NCBI GenBank assembly: GCA_922989275.2
Contig: OV277871.1
Location: 65,741,848 to 65,805,847, forward strand
Source of the DNA: Gari tellinella
Taxonomy: Eukaryota > Mollusca > Bivalvia > Cardiida > Psammobiidae
Direction of reading: 5' to 3'
Length of the DNA: 64,000 bases
A program made the position numbers and the translations under genes. The notes under the pieces are model-generated. The model saw nothing but the letters and a program-made list of their open reading frames with translations. It did not search any database and was not told where the DNA came from. Below are positions 44,003 to 54,542 of this stretch, in pieces. Within the stretch, counting starts at the first letter, position 1. Every line of letters begins with the position of its first letter.

Positions 44003-47000
44003 CTATGTTCTCCTGAAGTATCGCTTACACGTTACACCATCTATAACCATTGTCTGAAAATATAACAAATACAGCGGAGAAGACGTAATTCTATTCCGTT
44101 TAACGCAAACTGAATTCAAATGCAGTGCACTTAAAGGTAGAAAATTACAAAAAAAATTTACCTGGCGTCTCATCAAATATAACACAAATTCGGCCGAATT
44201 TTCAAACAGTAATCATTTCTAGATTTAGTTTCATTAGGTTTGTTAAATTGAGAATGACTATTGTAATCTTCAAGGTATTTACATGTTTGCACATCATTGG
44301 CACCGGGTAAACTAAACTAAGTTTTTTGAAAATATCGACGTCGTTATGGCCCGGAAGTCCACCTTTCAGTCGTGCAAGCTTCTACATGTACTTAGACACC
44401 AAAAGACACTAAAACAACATAATCTATGAGCTTTTGTCTTTTTCATTTTGCAAGTAACATATATAGTATCATGCGCTTTTGAGCTCACAACTCCTGTTAA
44501 GAGCCACACAATATGAGCCAGTTGTACCACAATATACATGTAGCTTGTTAGGGAGTACAGACGGAGGTTCCGTGTGTCAGTGCTATACACTGGACGTGCA
44601 ATAAACCATAGGACTCTATCGAAAATGTACGAAAGAGGGATGGTGACATACTAAATTCCCAGTTCATGCATCCGTTTTTACCTCCACGATAATTTGCTAA
44701 ATGGTTATTGATTTTGTATACGCTCGAGTTCAAAGTTCCTACTTCTTTGTCCCGACTTCCAAGTTCCATGTTCCGACTTCCAACTTCCATGTTCCATATT
44801 CCAACTTCCGCCGACTTCCAACTTCCTACTTCCGAGTTTCATTCTCAACCCTGTACTCACATTGGCATAACGGATAGTTAGTCTACTTGTAAGGTGAAGA
44901 CTACTGAAGGAAGTTTATTGCAGAACTAAATTAACCCTTTACCTCATACCCTGTTTCTAGTTTTGAAGACAGGTGACCACTTAAAGCAGGTTGAAAGTAA
45001 AGCAGAATGTGCCTTTAAGGCACATTCTGCTTTACTTTCAGCCTACTTTAAGCTTAAATCTGCTAGGCTATATAAAATATTTGTAATGGTAATTGTTCAT
45101 GAGGGTATAAACTGGAACTATTTTCTTCAGCGGAGGAATAAATTAAATACGCTAAAAGTCGCTTCTTTTGGGGAAAGGGTTAAAGCAGAAGCCTGTTAGC
45201 GGAGCTTTCTGGCTTGCTTTAAGCAGTCATATTTTTTATATGTCTATGCTTATCACCAGAACGGCTGCTTACCACAAGTCAGACTGTATCTATGAACACC
45301 ATTTACACTAATTACAAAGTTAATATATACAGACTTGAATATATGATACGAAGAGAGAGGAATGTCAATGATATAAATAAATGCTATTTGAAGACGTCGT
45401 TATAAAGTAATTCCCAAACGTTTCAAGACCCTGATCAGAGGCCTTATTTGAACCAGACAATTAACACACTTGCGAATAGCCAACATAACTCCCGTCTAAA
45501 AGTTACATTCACGCAAACATTACATTCGCACGTGTGAAGTAAACGGTGCGAAAATATGACGTCACGAGAACGGTCATCTCAGGCGTGAACTTGTATGTCG
45601 GAACTTGGAACTTAGCAGTCGGAACGGCAAACTCGAAACTTGGAACTCGGAACTATGAAATAGAAAAGTAGAATATTACCACCGGTCTTTCGTACAGAGT
45701 AGGACTTTGCCCGGATTTCTCTGTATGCATTGGGCCAAAAGTTGGACGAAACGGACGTTAATAAAAAACAAACAAACTTTTCCCTACATTATCTTCCTTT
45801 GTCTGAACACGTACTTGCACAAGATCTCCGTCAATTATCTCCCTTATTATAGTCATGGACTTTCCCTTCTTGGCGTCTTTGGGGGTAACCTGTGTTGTCC
45901 ACACACCACTATCAATGCTGGATACACCCTGCAATGGAGAAAATGTTATTCTATACATGCACCAATACGAGCACATATGCTAAACCCTTACGTCCATTGC
46001 AAATAGTTTTGAGCCAAGTCAAGATGAGAGCTGTTACTAACGTTGGAAGGACTTGTAGCCCGATACTTTTGCACATATATTTGTAAGTAAATTTCCATTC
46101 TATTGTATAGGAACTGTTGTTCAAATATTGGGCAATAAAATATGTTGAAAATAAGAGCCAAGTCAGACGCCGGATATCCCGGCGTTTGATCAGGCTTGAT
46201 ACTGTTTACCACTAAAATTAACACAAATATTCACGATTGTCACAAGGTGTCAATTCTACATTTCATTGCAATGTTTTTGCTTTTCGTTTGCATTTAAACT
46301 GGAAACAATAACGTCTTTCCACCCGAAAACACACACACGCAATTTATTGTACTCTCGTCCTACCGAGCGAGACCTTTATAAATAATCAAAACCCATAAAA
46401 AGGCCTGAAAACTAAAGTGGCCTAAAACAGTTTTATGTACATGGATGCCATGCACCTATATATACCATTTCATGACCGAATGTATCGTGAAGTTTTTACC
46501 CCTTCACCACCATATACAATATTATACATAATATGTACAGTGGAGAATCTGTTATTCTTTCCCGTTTAAACGCAAACGTACGCAAACGCAAAGCACTAAA
46601 ACGTAGAAAAGTACAACTTTTGGACAATTCTGATATTTCATGTTTATCATGGTGGCAAACAGTTTGGAGCCTGATCAGACGCCGGGTTACCCGGCGTCTG
46701 ATCTGGCTCCAAACTGTTTGCACTGCAAATAATAGTTTTAGCGTAAACGAACAGATTCTCCACTGTACATGTATAACTGACGTAATTTGAAAACAAGTGG
46801 CAAACAGTTATGATCTTAAGCGAAAAGGTTAACATGTCTATATATAATATTGGTTTAGGGGGGAAACATTCATGTCACAAAATCCATTTAAATGAAACAC
46901 ATGTAAATACATTGAGCTCGGTTGGGATCGAACCTATGCGAAATAGGCATACAGCAAAAGATAATTCTAAACTAAAATTTTATCAATGTCTTTGTCCAAT

Positions 47001-50000
47001 CTTAGTCTGAGGCTATTTTAATCTAGCAGTCTCTTTTATTCCTAAATGAATTGCATGTAGCGAAGTTCAACGTAATTTGCAATGTAGTTGTATCGATATT
47101 TCCCGTTTAAAAGAAAGAAATTAAACAGAAATCATTGTAATGCAATGATAAATTTCTTTACAGAGCACTGCTCTCACATGGAATTGTTTGCAATTAACAT
47201 CTACAGTTTTAGCATGAACGAGTTTATGGGGAAAGAATATATATACTAGTATAGGTTATGGCCTAAAAGTATCCACATAATTATATCTTCTAATCAGGTT
47301 CGCTGGTTTATTTCAGTATATATACTAACACGATAAAGAAACTGTACATTTGGTTTGAGGATATTTTGGTTAACTTATAAGTACAAACCACAGACAAATC
47401 TGGTAACAATATACGCAAAAATGTATTGGCTATACGATGGTGTACTTTTAAGTGTGGTTTACTAATTTGTAGATCAAAATGTTTTGTGTGGATGACGATG
47501 TTGTGGAAAGTAAAAGTCACAGACTTGTAATGTTTTATAGTATTGTGTAAAACTGTGACGTCCGGGGTGAGGCCACTTTTGGCTAAAAGGGAATAATTGT
47601 AACACCTTTGGAAGGGGGTTACTATGCAACACATACATGTATTAAATATCAAAGTTCTAGGCCTCACAGGTACAGTGGAGAATCTGTTATTCTTTCCCGT
47701 TTAAACGCAAACGTACGCAAACGCAAAGCACTAAAACGTAGAAAAGTACAACTTTTGGACAATTCTGATATTTCATGTTTATCATGGTGGCAAACAGTTT
47801 GGAGCCTAATCAGACGCCGGGTTACCCGGCGTCTGATCTGGCTCCAAACTGTTTGTATTGGAAATAATAGTTTTAGCGTAAACGCGTTTATTGGGAAAGA
47901 ATAACACATTCTCCACTGTAAGTACAAGAAGATTGGTCGATGCAAAAATAAATTAACAAAACATTACAAATCTGTAACTTTTGTATTTCACAACATCGTC
48001 ATTCGGACAGTGGAGAAAACATTATTTCCCAAAGTTATGATCACAAGTAAATCACAATTTTAAATACAATACCGTGTAGCCAATTAATTTTTATGCATTT
48101 TGATACCAAATGTGTCTGTGGTTTGTACTTAAAACTATAACAAAAGTCCCTCAAACCTAATGAATATGTTCTTTATCGTGTTAGTATTTTATACATTGTA
48201 TTGCTATGTGTTTACGTTGCATTTAGAAAGGGAAATAATAACGTCTCCTTCCCTTTCACTGTCTTTTCATGGATACAGAGTTCTATCATCTTTTAAATTT
48301 ACATAATTTTTGGGTGATTTAGACGACACTATCTTGTATAAGGTGAACTCAATCAGTTTACCTAAGATCGTTATCAAAGTCATTATTACTACATTATAGA
48401 GTCACCCTAACAGTATCAAATGTCCACATTGTCATACTATCATAGAGATCGCATCTATAATTATATACTTCCTTTGAGTGTAAACAATAAAATCTCTCTT
48501 TTACGACCACTAAAAAGGTGGTACATGTATTAAATTGAGGTGACAGCTTAAAGTAAGGTGACAGTAACACAGAAAGCTCCTGAAGGAGCTTTCTGTTTTA
48601 CTGTCACATTGCTTAAGTAGTCACCTGTCTTAAACGCATAATAATTCACACAATTTAATGTCCGTAATAGAGAAGTTTTACTGTACTACATTTAATGCTA
48701 CAGTGGAGAATCTGTTATTCTTTCCCGTTTAAACGCAAACGTTCGCAAACGCAAAGCACTAAAACGTAGAAAAGAACAACTTTTGGACAATTCTGATAAT
48801 TCTTGTTTATCTTGGTGGCAAACAGTATGGAGCCTGATCAGACGCCGGGTTACAAACTGTTTGCACTGGAAAGAATAGTTTTAGCGTAAACGCGTTTATT
48901 GGGAAAGAATAACACATTCTCCACTGTACTATGCGGTGGAGAAGACATGATTATGCTAAAAGCATATTTTCCATTGCAAACCCGATGTCTGAATAGGCAC
49001 AGAACTGCTTGCCACTCATACATGTAGCAGAATTAAACGTTAGACACGTACAAAGAATTGCAATTGTCTGCATTTTATTGCCATGGGGTTTGCGTTTCGT
49101 TTGCGTTTTTAATTTGTCAGTAGATTCTATACTCATTGAAGTCAATATTAAAACTCAAACCTGACTGGTTTGTAGAAGAAGCTTGTTATTTCGGTGATGG
49201 GGTAGTCTTGTTTCAGGAGTATTTTTTTAAATGTTACACAATATATGGACATACATAACGATTTACAGAGAAAAGGTCGGAAAGACAGATACACATACAA
49301 TGTACATACATGTACATACAGACATACGGACAGGCACTTACAATCAGACAGACAGACATACAGACATACAGTGGAGAATCTGTTATTCTTTCCCGTTTAA
49401 ACGCAAACGTACGCAAACGCAAAACACTAAAACGTAGAAAAGTACAACTTTTTGACAATTCTGATAATTTATCTTTATCTTGATGGCAAACAAATTGGAG
49501 CCTGATCAGACGCCGGGTTACCCGGCGTCTGATCTGGCTCCAAACTGTTTGTATTGTAAATAATAGTTTTAGCGTAAACGCGTTTATTGGGAAAGAATAA
49601 CACATTCTCCACTGTACATACAGACATACGGACAGGCACTTACAATCAGACAGACAGACATACAGACATATACATAGACTGGGATATCGAGACAACCAGA
49701 GTCAGACAGGGAGCCAGAAAGAAACACACAGACATCACAGAGATATACATAGAGACACATAGAGACAGAGAATGGATAAAGAAAGATACAGGGAGACAAA
49801 GAAGATGGAAAGAGAGAGAGAGAGAAATAGAGAGAACTGGGAGATAGAGAGAGTAGCGTTTTATAATGGTGATAGAGTGTCATCGTTATAAGAGTTGACG
49901 CCAACTAACACAAATAGAATTCCATACCGTGCCAGACATCTCCATCTTAAGTTTAAAGGTAGTGTCCAGTGTAAAGGAGACCTTGGTTTTCTTTGGTCCT

Positions 50001-50673
50001 GCAGATATTGAGACCTTGATCGTCTCGCCTTCCACCTTAACTTTTAAAGTTGGATTCACGGTACTTGCCAATTTCTTTTTTAACATTCCGACATCTATAA
50101 TATAATTCGAACAACTTATGTTTTACCTTCGAGGTGACCCGGCGTCGGATTCGGTTCCAAACTGTTTATAGTTTAAATAATCGTTTCAGCACAAACATAT
50201 TTCATGATATATAATGAAATAATTACACGTTTTTCCTTGGTTCTACACTGCTACGACAGATTGATAAGTTTAAAGTAATATTTAAAACGTTAATAAATGC
50301 GCTGATGATCACAACATCAGGCCAATTTCAAACAAGTTTGACCCAGATCGGACACCAGGTACAATTCGTATGTGTTAAAAGAAGTGTTTCCTTTGTAAAC
50401 AGTTTGGAGCCAGATCAAACGCCGTAAACCCGGCGTCTGATCAGACTGCATTCTGTTTGCAAATCCGACTAAAAAAAAGGTATATTTTTCAAAATTTTAT
50501 TGAATCGTGTTTGCAATTGCATAACGTTTCTTCTAACTTGGAAAGAATAACATATTTTACATTGTAATTATATTAACAGTCGACATACCCATCTTGTCCA
50601 GGAACTTATCGAAGTTGTCGTCCTTATAATTAGTCCATTTACCCTCAAACAGTTTCTTCAATTCCGCAGCCAT
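44003..50673 (-). CDS. FABP-like gene C (4 exons, 138 aa)
   Basis: Coding exons: 50673-50589, 50094-49928, 45928-45815, 44053-44003 (85, 167, 114, 51 nt; phases 1, 0, 0). All donors are GT (GTATGT, GTATGG, GTACGT); acceptors ATTATAG, ATTGCAG, TTTTCAG. Start MAAELKKLFEGKWTNYKDDN; strand region TLKVKVEGETIKVSISAG; end DGVTCKRYFRRT. Arg113, Arg133 and Phe135 occupy the ligand-binding Arg, Arg, Tyr places of FABPs. It is closest to gene B. It is the first gene in transcription order of the three-gene array. An F1 terminus lies 8 bp before the ATG and another abuts the exon 3 acceptor. FABP identity rests on exon layout and end motifs; the ligand is unknown. Confidence 0.9.
44072..44170 (+). mobile_element. 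F1b left-end remnant in intron 3 of gene C
   Basis: CAGCGGAGAAGACGTAATTC, then CGTTTAACGCAAACTGAATT. It starts 19 bp from exon 4, as in gene B. Confidence 0.7.
44932..45183. mobile_element. F4 element, full copy
   Basis: TTAACCCTTTACCTCATACC ... GGGGAAAGGGTTA, with a perfect P2 hairpin: CTTAAAGCAGGTTGAAAGTA, AGAATGTGCCTTTAAGGCAC. Intron 3 of gene C. Confidence 0.88.
45931..46322 (-). mobile_element. F1b MITE abutting exon 3 of gene C, with an insertion
   Basis: The left terminus (CAATGGAGAAAATGTTATTC) starts about 3 bp from exon 3. The first half (CCATTGCAAATAGTTTTGAG) and the second (AGAGCCAAGTCAGACGCCGG ... AACGTCTTTCCACC) are separated by about 130 bp of unrelated sequence. Confidence 0.7.
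46538..46765 (+). mobile_element. F1 MITE with a right-arm deletion
   Basis: 228 bp, TA flanks; GCGTAAACGAACAGATTCTC shows loss of about 18 bp next to the right TIR. Confidence 0.92.
47321..48191. repeat. large foldback, arms of about 220 bp, enclosing an F1
   Basis: Left arm 47321-47540 (TATACTAACACGATAAAGAA ... ACTTGTAATGTTTTAT) and right arm 47956-48191 are inverse copies with moderate divergence. The spacer holds a full F1 (47673-47918). Intron 2 of gene C. Confidence 0.75.
47673..47918 (+). mobile_element. F1 MITE, full copy
   Basis: 246 bp, TA flanks, hairpin with one transition. Confidence 0.93.
48485..48683. mobile_element. F3 MITE
   Basis: CAATAAAATCTCTCTTTTAC ... AGAGAAGTTTTACTG, with a P2 hairpin (AGAAAGCTCCTGAAGGAGCT). 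It ends 18 bp before the next F1. Confidence 0.88.
48701..48926 (+). mobile_element. F1 MITE lacking the right hairpin arm
   Basis: 226 bp; GACGCCGGGTTAC joins straight to AAACTGTTTGCACTGG. TIRs and TA flanks intact. Confidence 0.92.
48932..49120 (-). mobile_element. F1b remnant
   Basis: CGGTGGAGAAGACATGATTA ... GTTTGCGTTTCGTTTGCG; hairpin reduced. It abuts the F1 at 48701-48926. Confidence 0.65.
49312..49670. repeat. 56-bp direct repeats flanking an F1
   Basis: TACATACAGACATACGGACA followed by GGCACTTACAATCAGACAGA occurs at 49313-49368 and again at 49615-49670, exactly either side of the F1 at 49369-49614. Confidence 0.92.
49369..49614 (+). mobile_element. F1 MITE, full copy
   Basis: 246 bp with TA flanks and a complete hairpin, between 56-bp direct repeats. 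Confidence 0.93.
49671..49860. repeat. GACA/GA-rich low-complexity tract
   Basis: CAGACA, GAGACA and GA units beside exon 2 of gene C (49928). Confidence 0.8.
50125..50563. mobile_element. two F1 remnants in intron 1 of gene C
   Basis: About 50125-50250: right half, GACCCGGCGTCGGATTCGGT then CCAAACTG. About 50366-50563: TTTGTAAACAGTTTGGAGCC, AACCCGGCGTCTGATCAGAC and a worn right end ATATTTTACATTG. They fill most of the 494-bp intron. Confidence 0.65.
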
Positions 50674-50680
50674 GGTGTTA

Positions 50681-50692
50681 CAGTGGAGAAAC
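50681..50692 (+). mobile_element. solo F1 terminus 8 bp from the gene C ATG
   Basis: TACAGTGGAGAAAC (50679-50692) equals the F1 end with its TA. Nothing more of F1 can be followed. Confidence 0.5.
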
Positions 50693-50706
50693 CAAACTGG
50701 CTTTAG

Positions 50707-50712
50707 TATATA
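50707..50712 (-). promoter_or_regulatory. possible TATA box of gene C
   Basis: TATATA 34 bp 5' of the ATG. The F1-like terminus lies between this and the ATG, where transcription would start. Confidence 0.4.
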
Positions 50713-50739
50713 ATGAGGACAGCGTTAGTATTTACCGTT

Positions 50740-50995
50740 TAACCCGTTACCCCATAAATACGCCTTTTTAAGCCTTAAATCAACTAAAGAAAATAATAAT
50801 TCCATTTTACGCTCGTACATTGTAATATTTTAGTATAATCAACCTTGGAGATATTTTCTTTATTCTGGTTGATGGTACCATTACGCAGGCTTAAGGTAAA
50901 GTAGAATGCGCATTAACGCGCATTCTGCTTTACTTTCAACCTGCTTTAAGTGGCCACCTGTCTTTAAAATTAAAAACAGGATATTGGCTAATGGT
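50740..50995. mobile_element. F4 element upstream of gene C
   Basis: TTAACCCGTTACCCCATAAA at the left and a perfect P2 hairpin (AGAATGCGCATTAACGCGCATTCT) at 50897-50950. The right end is worn. Confidence 0.8.
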
Positions 50996-51066
50996 TTTTA
51001 ACAAAACTAAACACATCGTTAAATAAATTGAAGTAACTGATTGGTTTTTAAAATATTGGCAAATTT

Positions 51067-51196
51067 ATTGACTCTGTGTTGCAAACAGTTTGGAACCTGA
51101 TATGACACCGGATCTAGCTTCAGACTGTTTGCAATGGAAATAATTATTTCAGCACTTATGCGTTAGTTGGGATAGAATAACATCGTACCCACTGCT
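51067..51196 (+). mobile_element. F1 right-half remnant
   Basis: TGCAAACAGTTTGGAACCTG ... ATCGTACCCACTG; the hairpin arms are shortened. Confidence 0.65.
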
Positions 51197-51446
51197 AACT
51201 GTATATTCCACCAACACTCTTTGCCTATATACATGTATAAGCCCAATACTCTTCGGGTAATATGTATGTAGGACAAAATAAGTGATGCGCGAACACCATT
51301 CCACTGAAGACATATGACACCGTTTATACCACAACATAACCAATAGATGCATGTAACCACCCTGCACCAGCAAAACTACCCGATAAGGGGAATCCATGTC
51401 CTACTACATGTACCGTAATTGCCCTAAGTTTTGTGACCGACAGACC

Positions 51447-51519
51447 TGAGCACACAGGGTAGACCCTGATTAGACTGCTCCCGAGGGAGCAGTCTGATCA
51501 GGGCCAACCCTGTTTGCCA
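51447..51519. repeat. P1-like hairpin with a different apex
   Basis: CACAGGGTAGACCCTGATTA, GACTGCTCCCGAGGGAGCAG, TCTGATCAGGGCCAACCCTG. Outer arms P1-like, apex CTCCCGAGGGAG. Confidence 0.75.
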
Positions 51520-51632
51520 TTCAGTCTGCATACTTTGGACAAATTACTGTGTGATAAAAGCAAATACAATGTATTACTAGCATGTTATTTACAGTAGGCT
51601 TACAGTGTGTCACAATGTACAGAAAGCTTATG

Positions 51633-51985
51633 CAGCGTTCCCTCCCTACAACGACCCTCCCAACAACGACTCCCTCCTTACAACGATCTTTGTAGCAGTT
51701 CCCTAAAAAGGACAATCACCCTTTTAATGCTACAATATCGTATGCTTAAATATGTCGTCTGTTGTTTTTCTCAAGTTACATGATGGATATTTTGACAGGA
51801 AAAAAACTTAATGACAAGTGACAAACAGCTTGAATCCAGATCGGACGCCGCGTCACGCGGCGTCCGATCTGGACTCAAGCTGTTTGCAAATGTTAGCCAA
51901 TTTCTCCCCCCCCCCTTATAACGACTCCGAACAACGAACAAATTTGTTGTCTCCCATTCGGTGTTGTTGTAGAGAGGGAACGCTG
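51633..51985 (+). mobile_element. F2 MITE, full copy with perfect hairpin
   Basis: CAGCGTTCCCTCCCTACAAC ... GTTGTTGTAGAGAGGGAACG. Hairpin GACAAACAGCTTGAATCCAG, ATCGGACGCCGCGTCACGCG, perfect to CTGTTTGC. Confidence 0.88.
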
Positions 51986-52953
51986 TGGTATTATCAGAGA
52001 GTCAAACAGTTTTAGTACGGAGAGACGACGAGTAGCGTTGTGTTTCATCTGGATCCAAACTGTTGGACACTCTTGATGTAATTTTCATCAATTAAAATGC
52101 GGATAAATCATCTGATTGATGTACGCAAAATTTACATTTAAACGTTTAATATGCTAATAAGTATGTTAACTATGTTTGTAAATAGTATCTAATTTCAAAT
52201 TATTTGATATGATCTCGTACAGTGCAGACGACATTAGTCTTTCCCAATAAACGAGTGTAAGATAATTATTTCTCACATACATGTAACTACCTATTTCCTA
52301 TTGCAACAACGATCACGCATATCATTTTCTCACGTAACTACCCCTGTTTTCTATAGCGAACAACGATCACGAATCTCCTTGTCTCCAACATGTGAGAGAT
52401 AAATTTGATGACATCACTCTAACGTCACTATTTATAAAGGCGTTTTACGTCACCGGGATTCCAAAAAAGCCTATTGCTTTAAGAAATAACTTAAAATCGC
52501 TGGTCAAGTGAGAAAATGAATCTGTCACTCGTCGATATTTAAGACAAGTTGATCTCAAACTCGTCTAGAATAGAAAAGGCCAGCTTAATAACATTTCAAT
52601 GCTAGACTCGTTTGAGATCAGCATTTCTTCAACATCGACTCATCACATATCCTATCTATCCTTTGATGAGGGCGGTTTCAGGAAGATGATTTCGGCTAAT
52701 TAATTCTACCCATTGTGAGGCAGTGCATGGGATCAAAACCAACGACCTGCCTTCCTTGTAGTTCTTGTTTGAGGGGATAATCTCCGTTGAATAAAAAAAT
52801 CTTCCCATATATATTACTCGTATATATGACAACTCAGCCCTAAGCTCGCTACAATGTAGGCCTGGGAAGCTGTGTCGTAAATCGTTGTGCAATGTACAGT
52901 GTGATGTATAGTATTGAAAATATTCGTGCGATTCCCACAAATATTCCTAAATA

Positions 52954-53306
52954 CAACGTTCCCTCTCAAAAACGAAAGACAATGGGAGACAAAAATTGTG
53001 TGCGTTGTTCGGATGGAGTCGTTACAAGAAGGGAAAGTGGCTTACATTTACAAACAGCTTGAATCCAGATCAGACTGCGCGTTACTGGATTCAAGTTGTT
53101 TGTCACTCGTTATTATATTTCTTCTACAAATGTATCAAACTATCAACAAATATGAAAATTTGAGAAAAACAGCAGACGACAATTTTAAGCAGACGATATT
53201 ACAAAATTTTTAGTGTTACACATTTATTTTGTTTGGGGAGCAGCAGCAAGGGTCGTTGTAAGGAGGATCGTTTTTTTGGGAGGGTCGTTGTAGTGAGGGA
53301 GTACTG
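52954..53306 (-). mobile_element. F2 MITE lacking one hairpin arm
   Basis: CAACGTTCCCTCTCAAAAAC ... GTCGTTGTAGTGAGGGAGTA. CCAGATCAGACTGCGCGTTA joins to CTGGATTCAAGTTG: right arm lost, much as in the copy at 17350. Confidence 0.82.
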
Positions 53307-54538
53307 TATATCGTTTCGTTTCGAATTGGACAAAAATGTGCAGAAATCCATCCCATTTTAACCTACATGTATCTGATTCACCAACTGCGTATTTCCGCCC
53401 TGTGATTTTTCATATCACAATCTCATATAATTGCTATTAACCTACCATTGTTATAAAATATGACCTATTATCTATACGAAAAACGTGTAATACTACCTAA
53501 ATAATTATTGCTATTTATAGAAAAATGTGATCTTTATCATCTATAATTAGCGAAATGGCCATTTTTAGGGCTTTTTTGTAATAATTTCCTAAAATTAAAT
53601 ATGAAGAGCCACATGCGACACCTATTTCTTTTTAGACAATGATGACAAAAGTATTGTGAAGTGAATATTGAAATATGGTAGTGTCGCGTCTGGCTCTTCA
53701 TATCTAAGAAAAATGATTTCTGATCCTGGTGGTGTTAACCAAGAAACGACTTTCAATTGATGGTAATCGACTTTTTGGCGTTAAATAAGAATAAATGTTG
53801 TTATTAACCCCACCGAGTTGTAATTTTGAAATAAACCACTAATAAAAAATCACGAAAATCCCGTGACAATGGTCCAATAATTTCTCCTAGCATCAATTTG
53901 GTGTTTACCAGACTTCGTATCCGAATCATTCCTATCCGAACTTATGGTAGTTAGATAAGAGAGAAGTATCGTTGTTTTTACGTGTGTAGCTCAATTATTT
54001 GGAACGCATTGGATTATAAATGAATAAACAATTGAACAAAATACATGTAATATCACGTAGAAAACATAACCTGTGTGGACGAAAACATATTACTGTCCAT
54101 CAACATTAAGTAAAACTTGAACCGAATCCGGCGTAACGAATTACCGGAATACGCATATACTCTACAAACCTCAAAATGACTGAATTGTTCCCTGTCTTTT
54201 CGAACGCTTTGCTCGCAAACATTCATCAAATAACTTTATTTCTGCGTACGCCTGGGGATAATACAGTCACAGCCGACCCCCACAAAGTTGTTTTGTTGAT
54301 TTTTATATACGATACCTTATATTTTCGGTGGGTATTTGGTGTGATTATTTTGTTTTCGGTATATGGCGAAGAAGGGAAATAACTCTCTCTAGAAACCGAA
54401 ATGTGAACAGTGAAAAGAAACGTTTTTCTGGAATAATTTGGATCCTATGCCGACAGTCTGTAAAGTATTGTAGGTAGGTGTAATGTACTGTATTTTCAAC
54501 AGATTTGTAACAATTGTGCACCATATTAAGTTGTAAAG
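53307..54538. other. no gene recognised; one short foldback
   Basis: Weak inverted pair ATATGAAGAGCCACATGCGA / TCGCGTCTGGCTCTTCATAT at 53609-53702. Otherwise AT-rich and unassigned. Confidence 0.4.
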
Positions 54539-54542
54539 TTAA

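Noticed and set aside
47308..47667. 119-codon minus-strand frame in intron 2 of gene C
   Set aside because: It overlaps the left arm of the large foldback and shows no recognisable domain.
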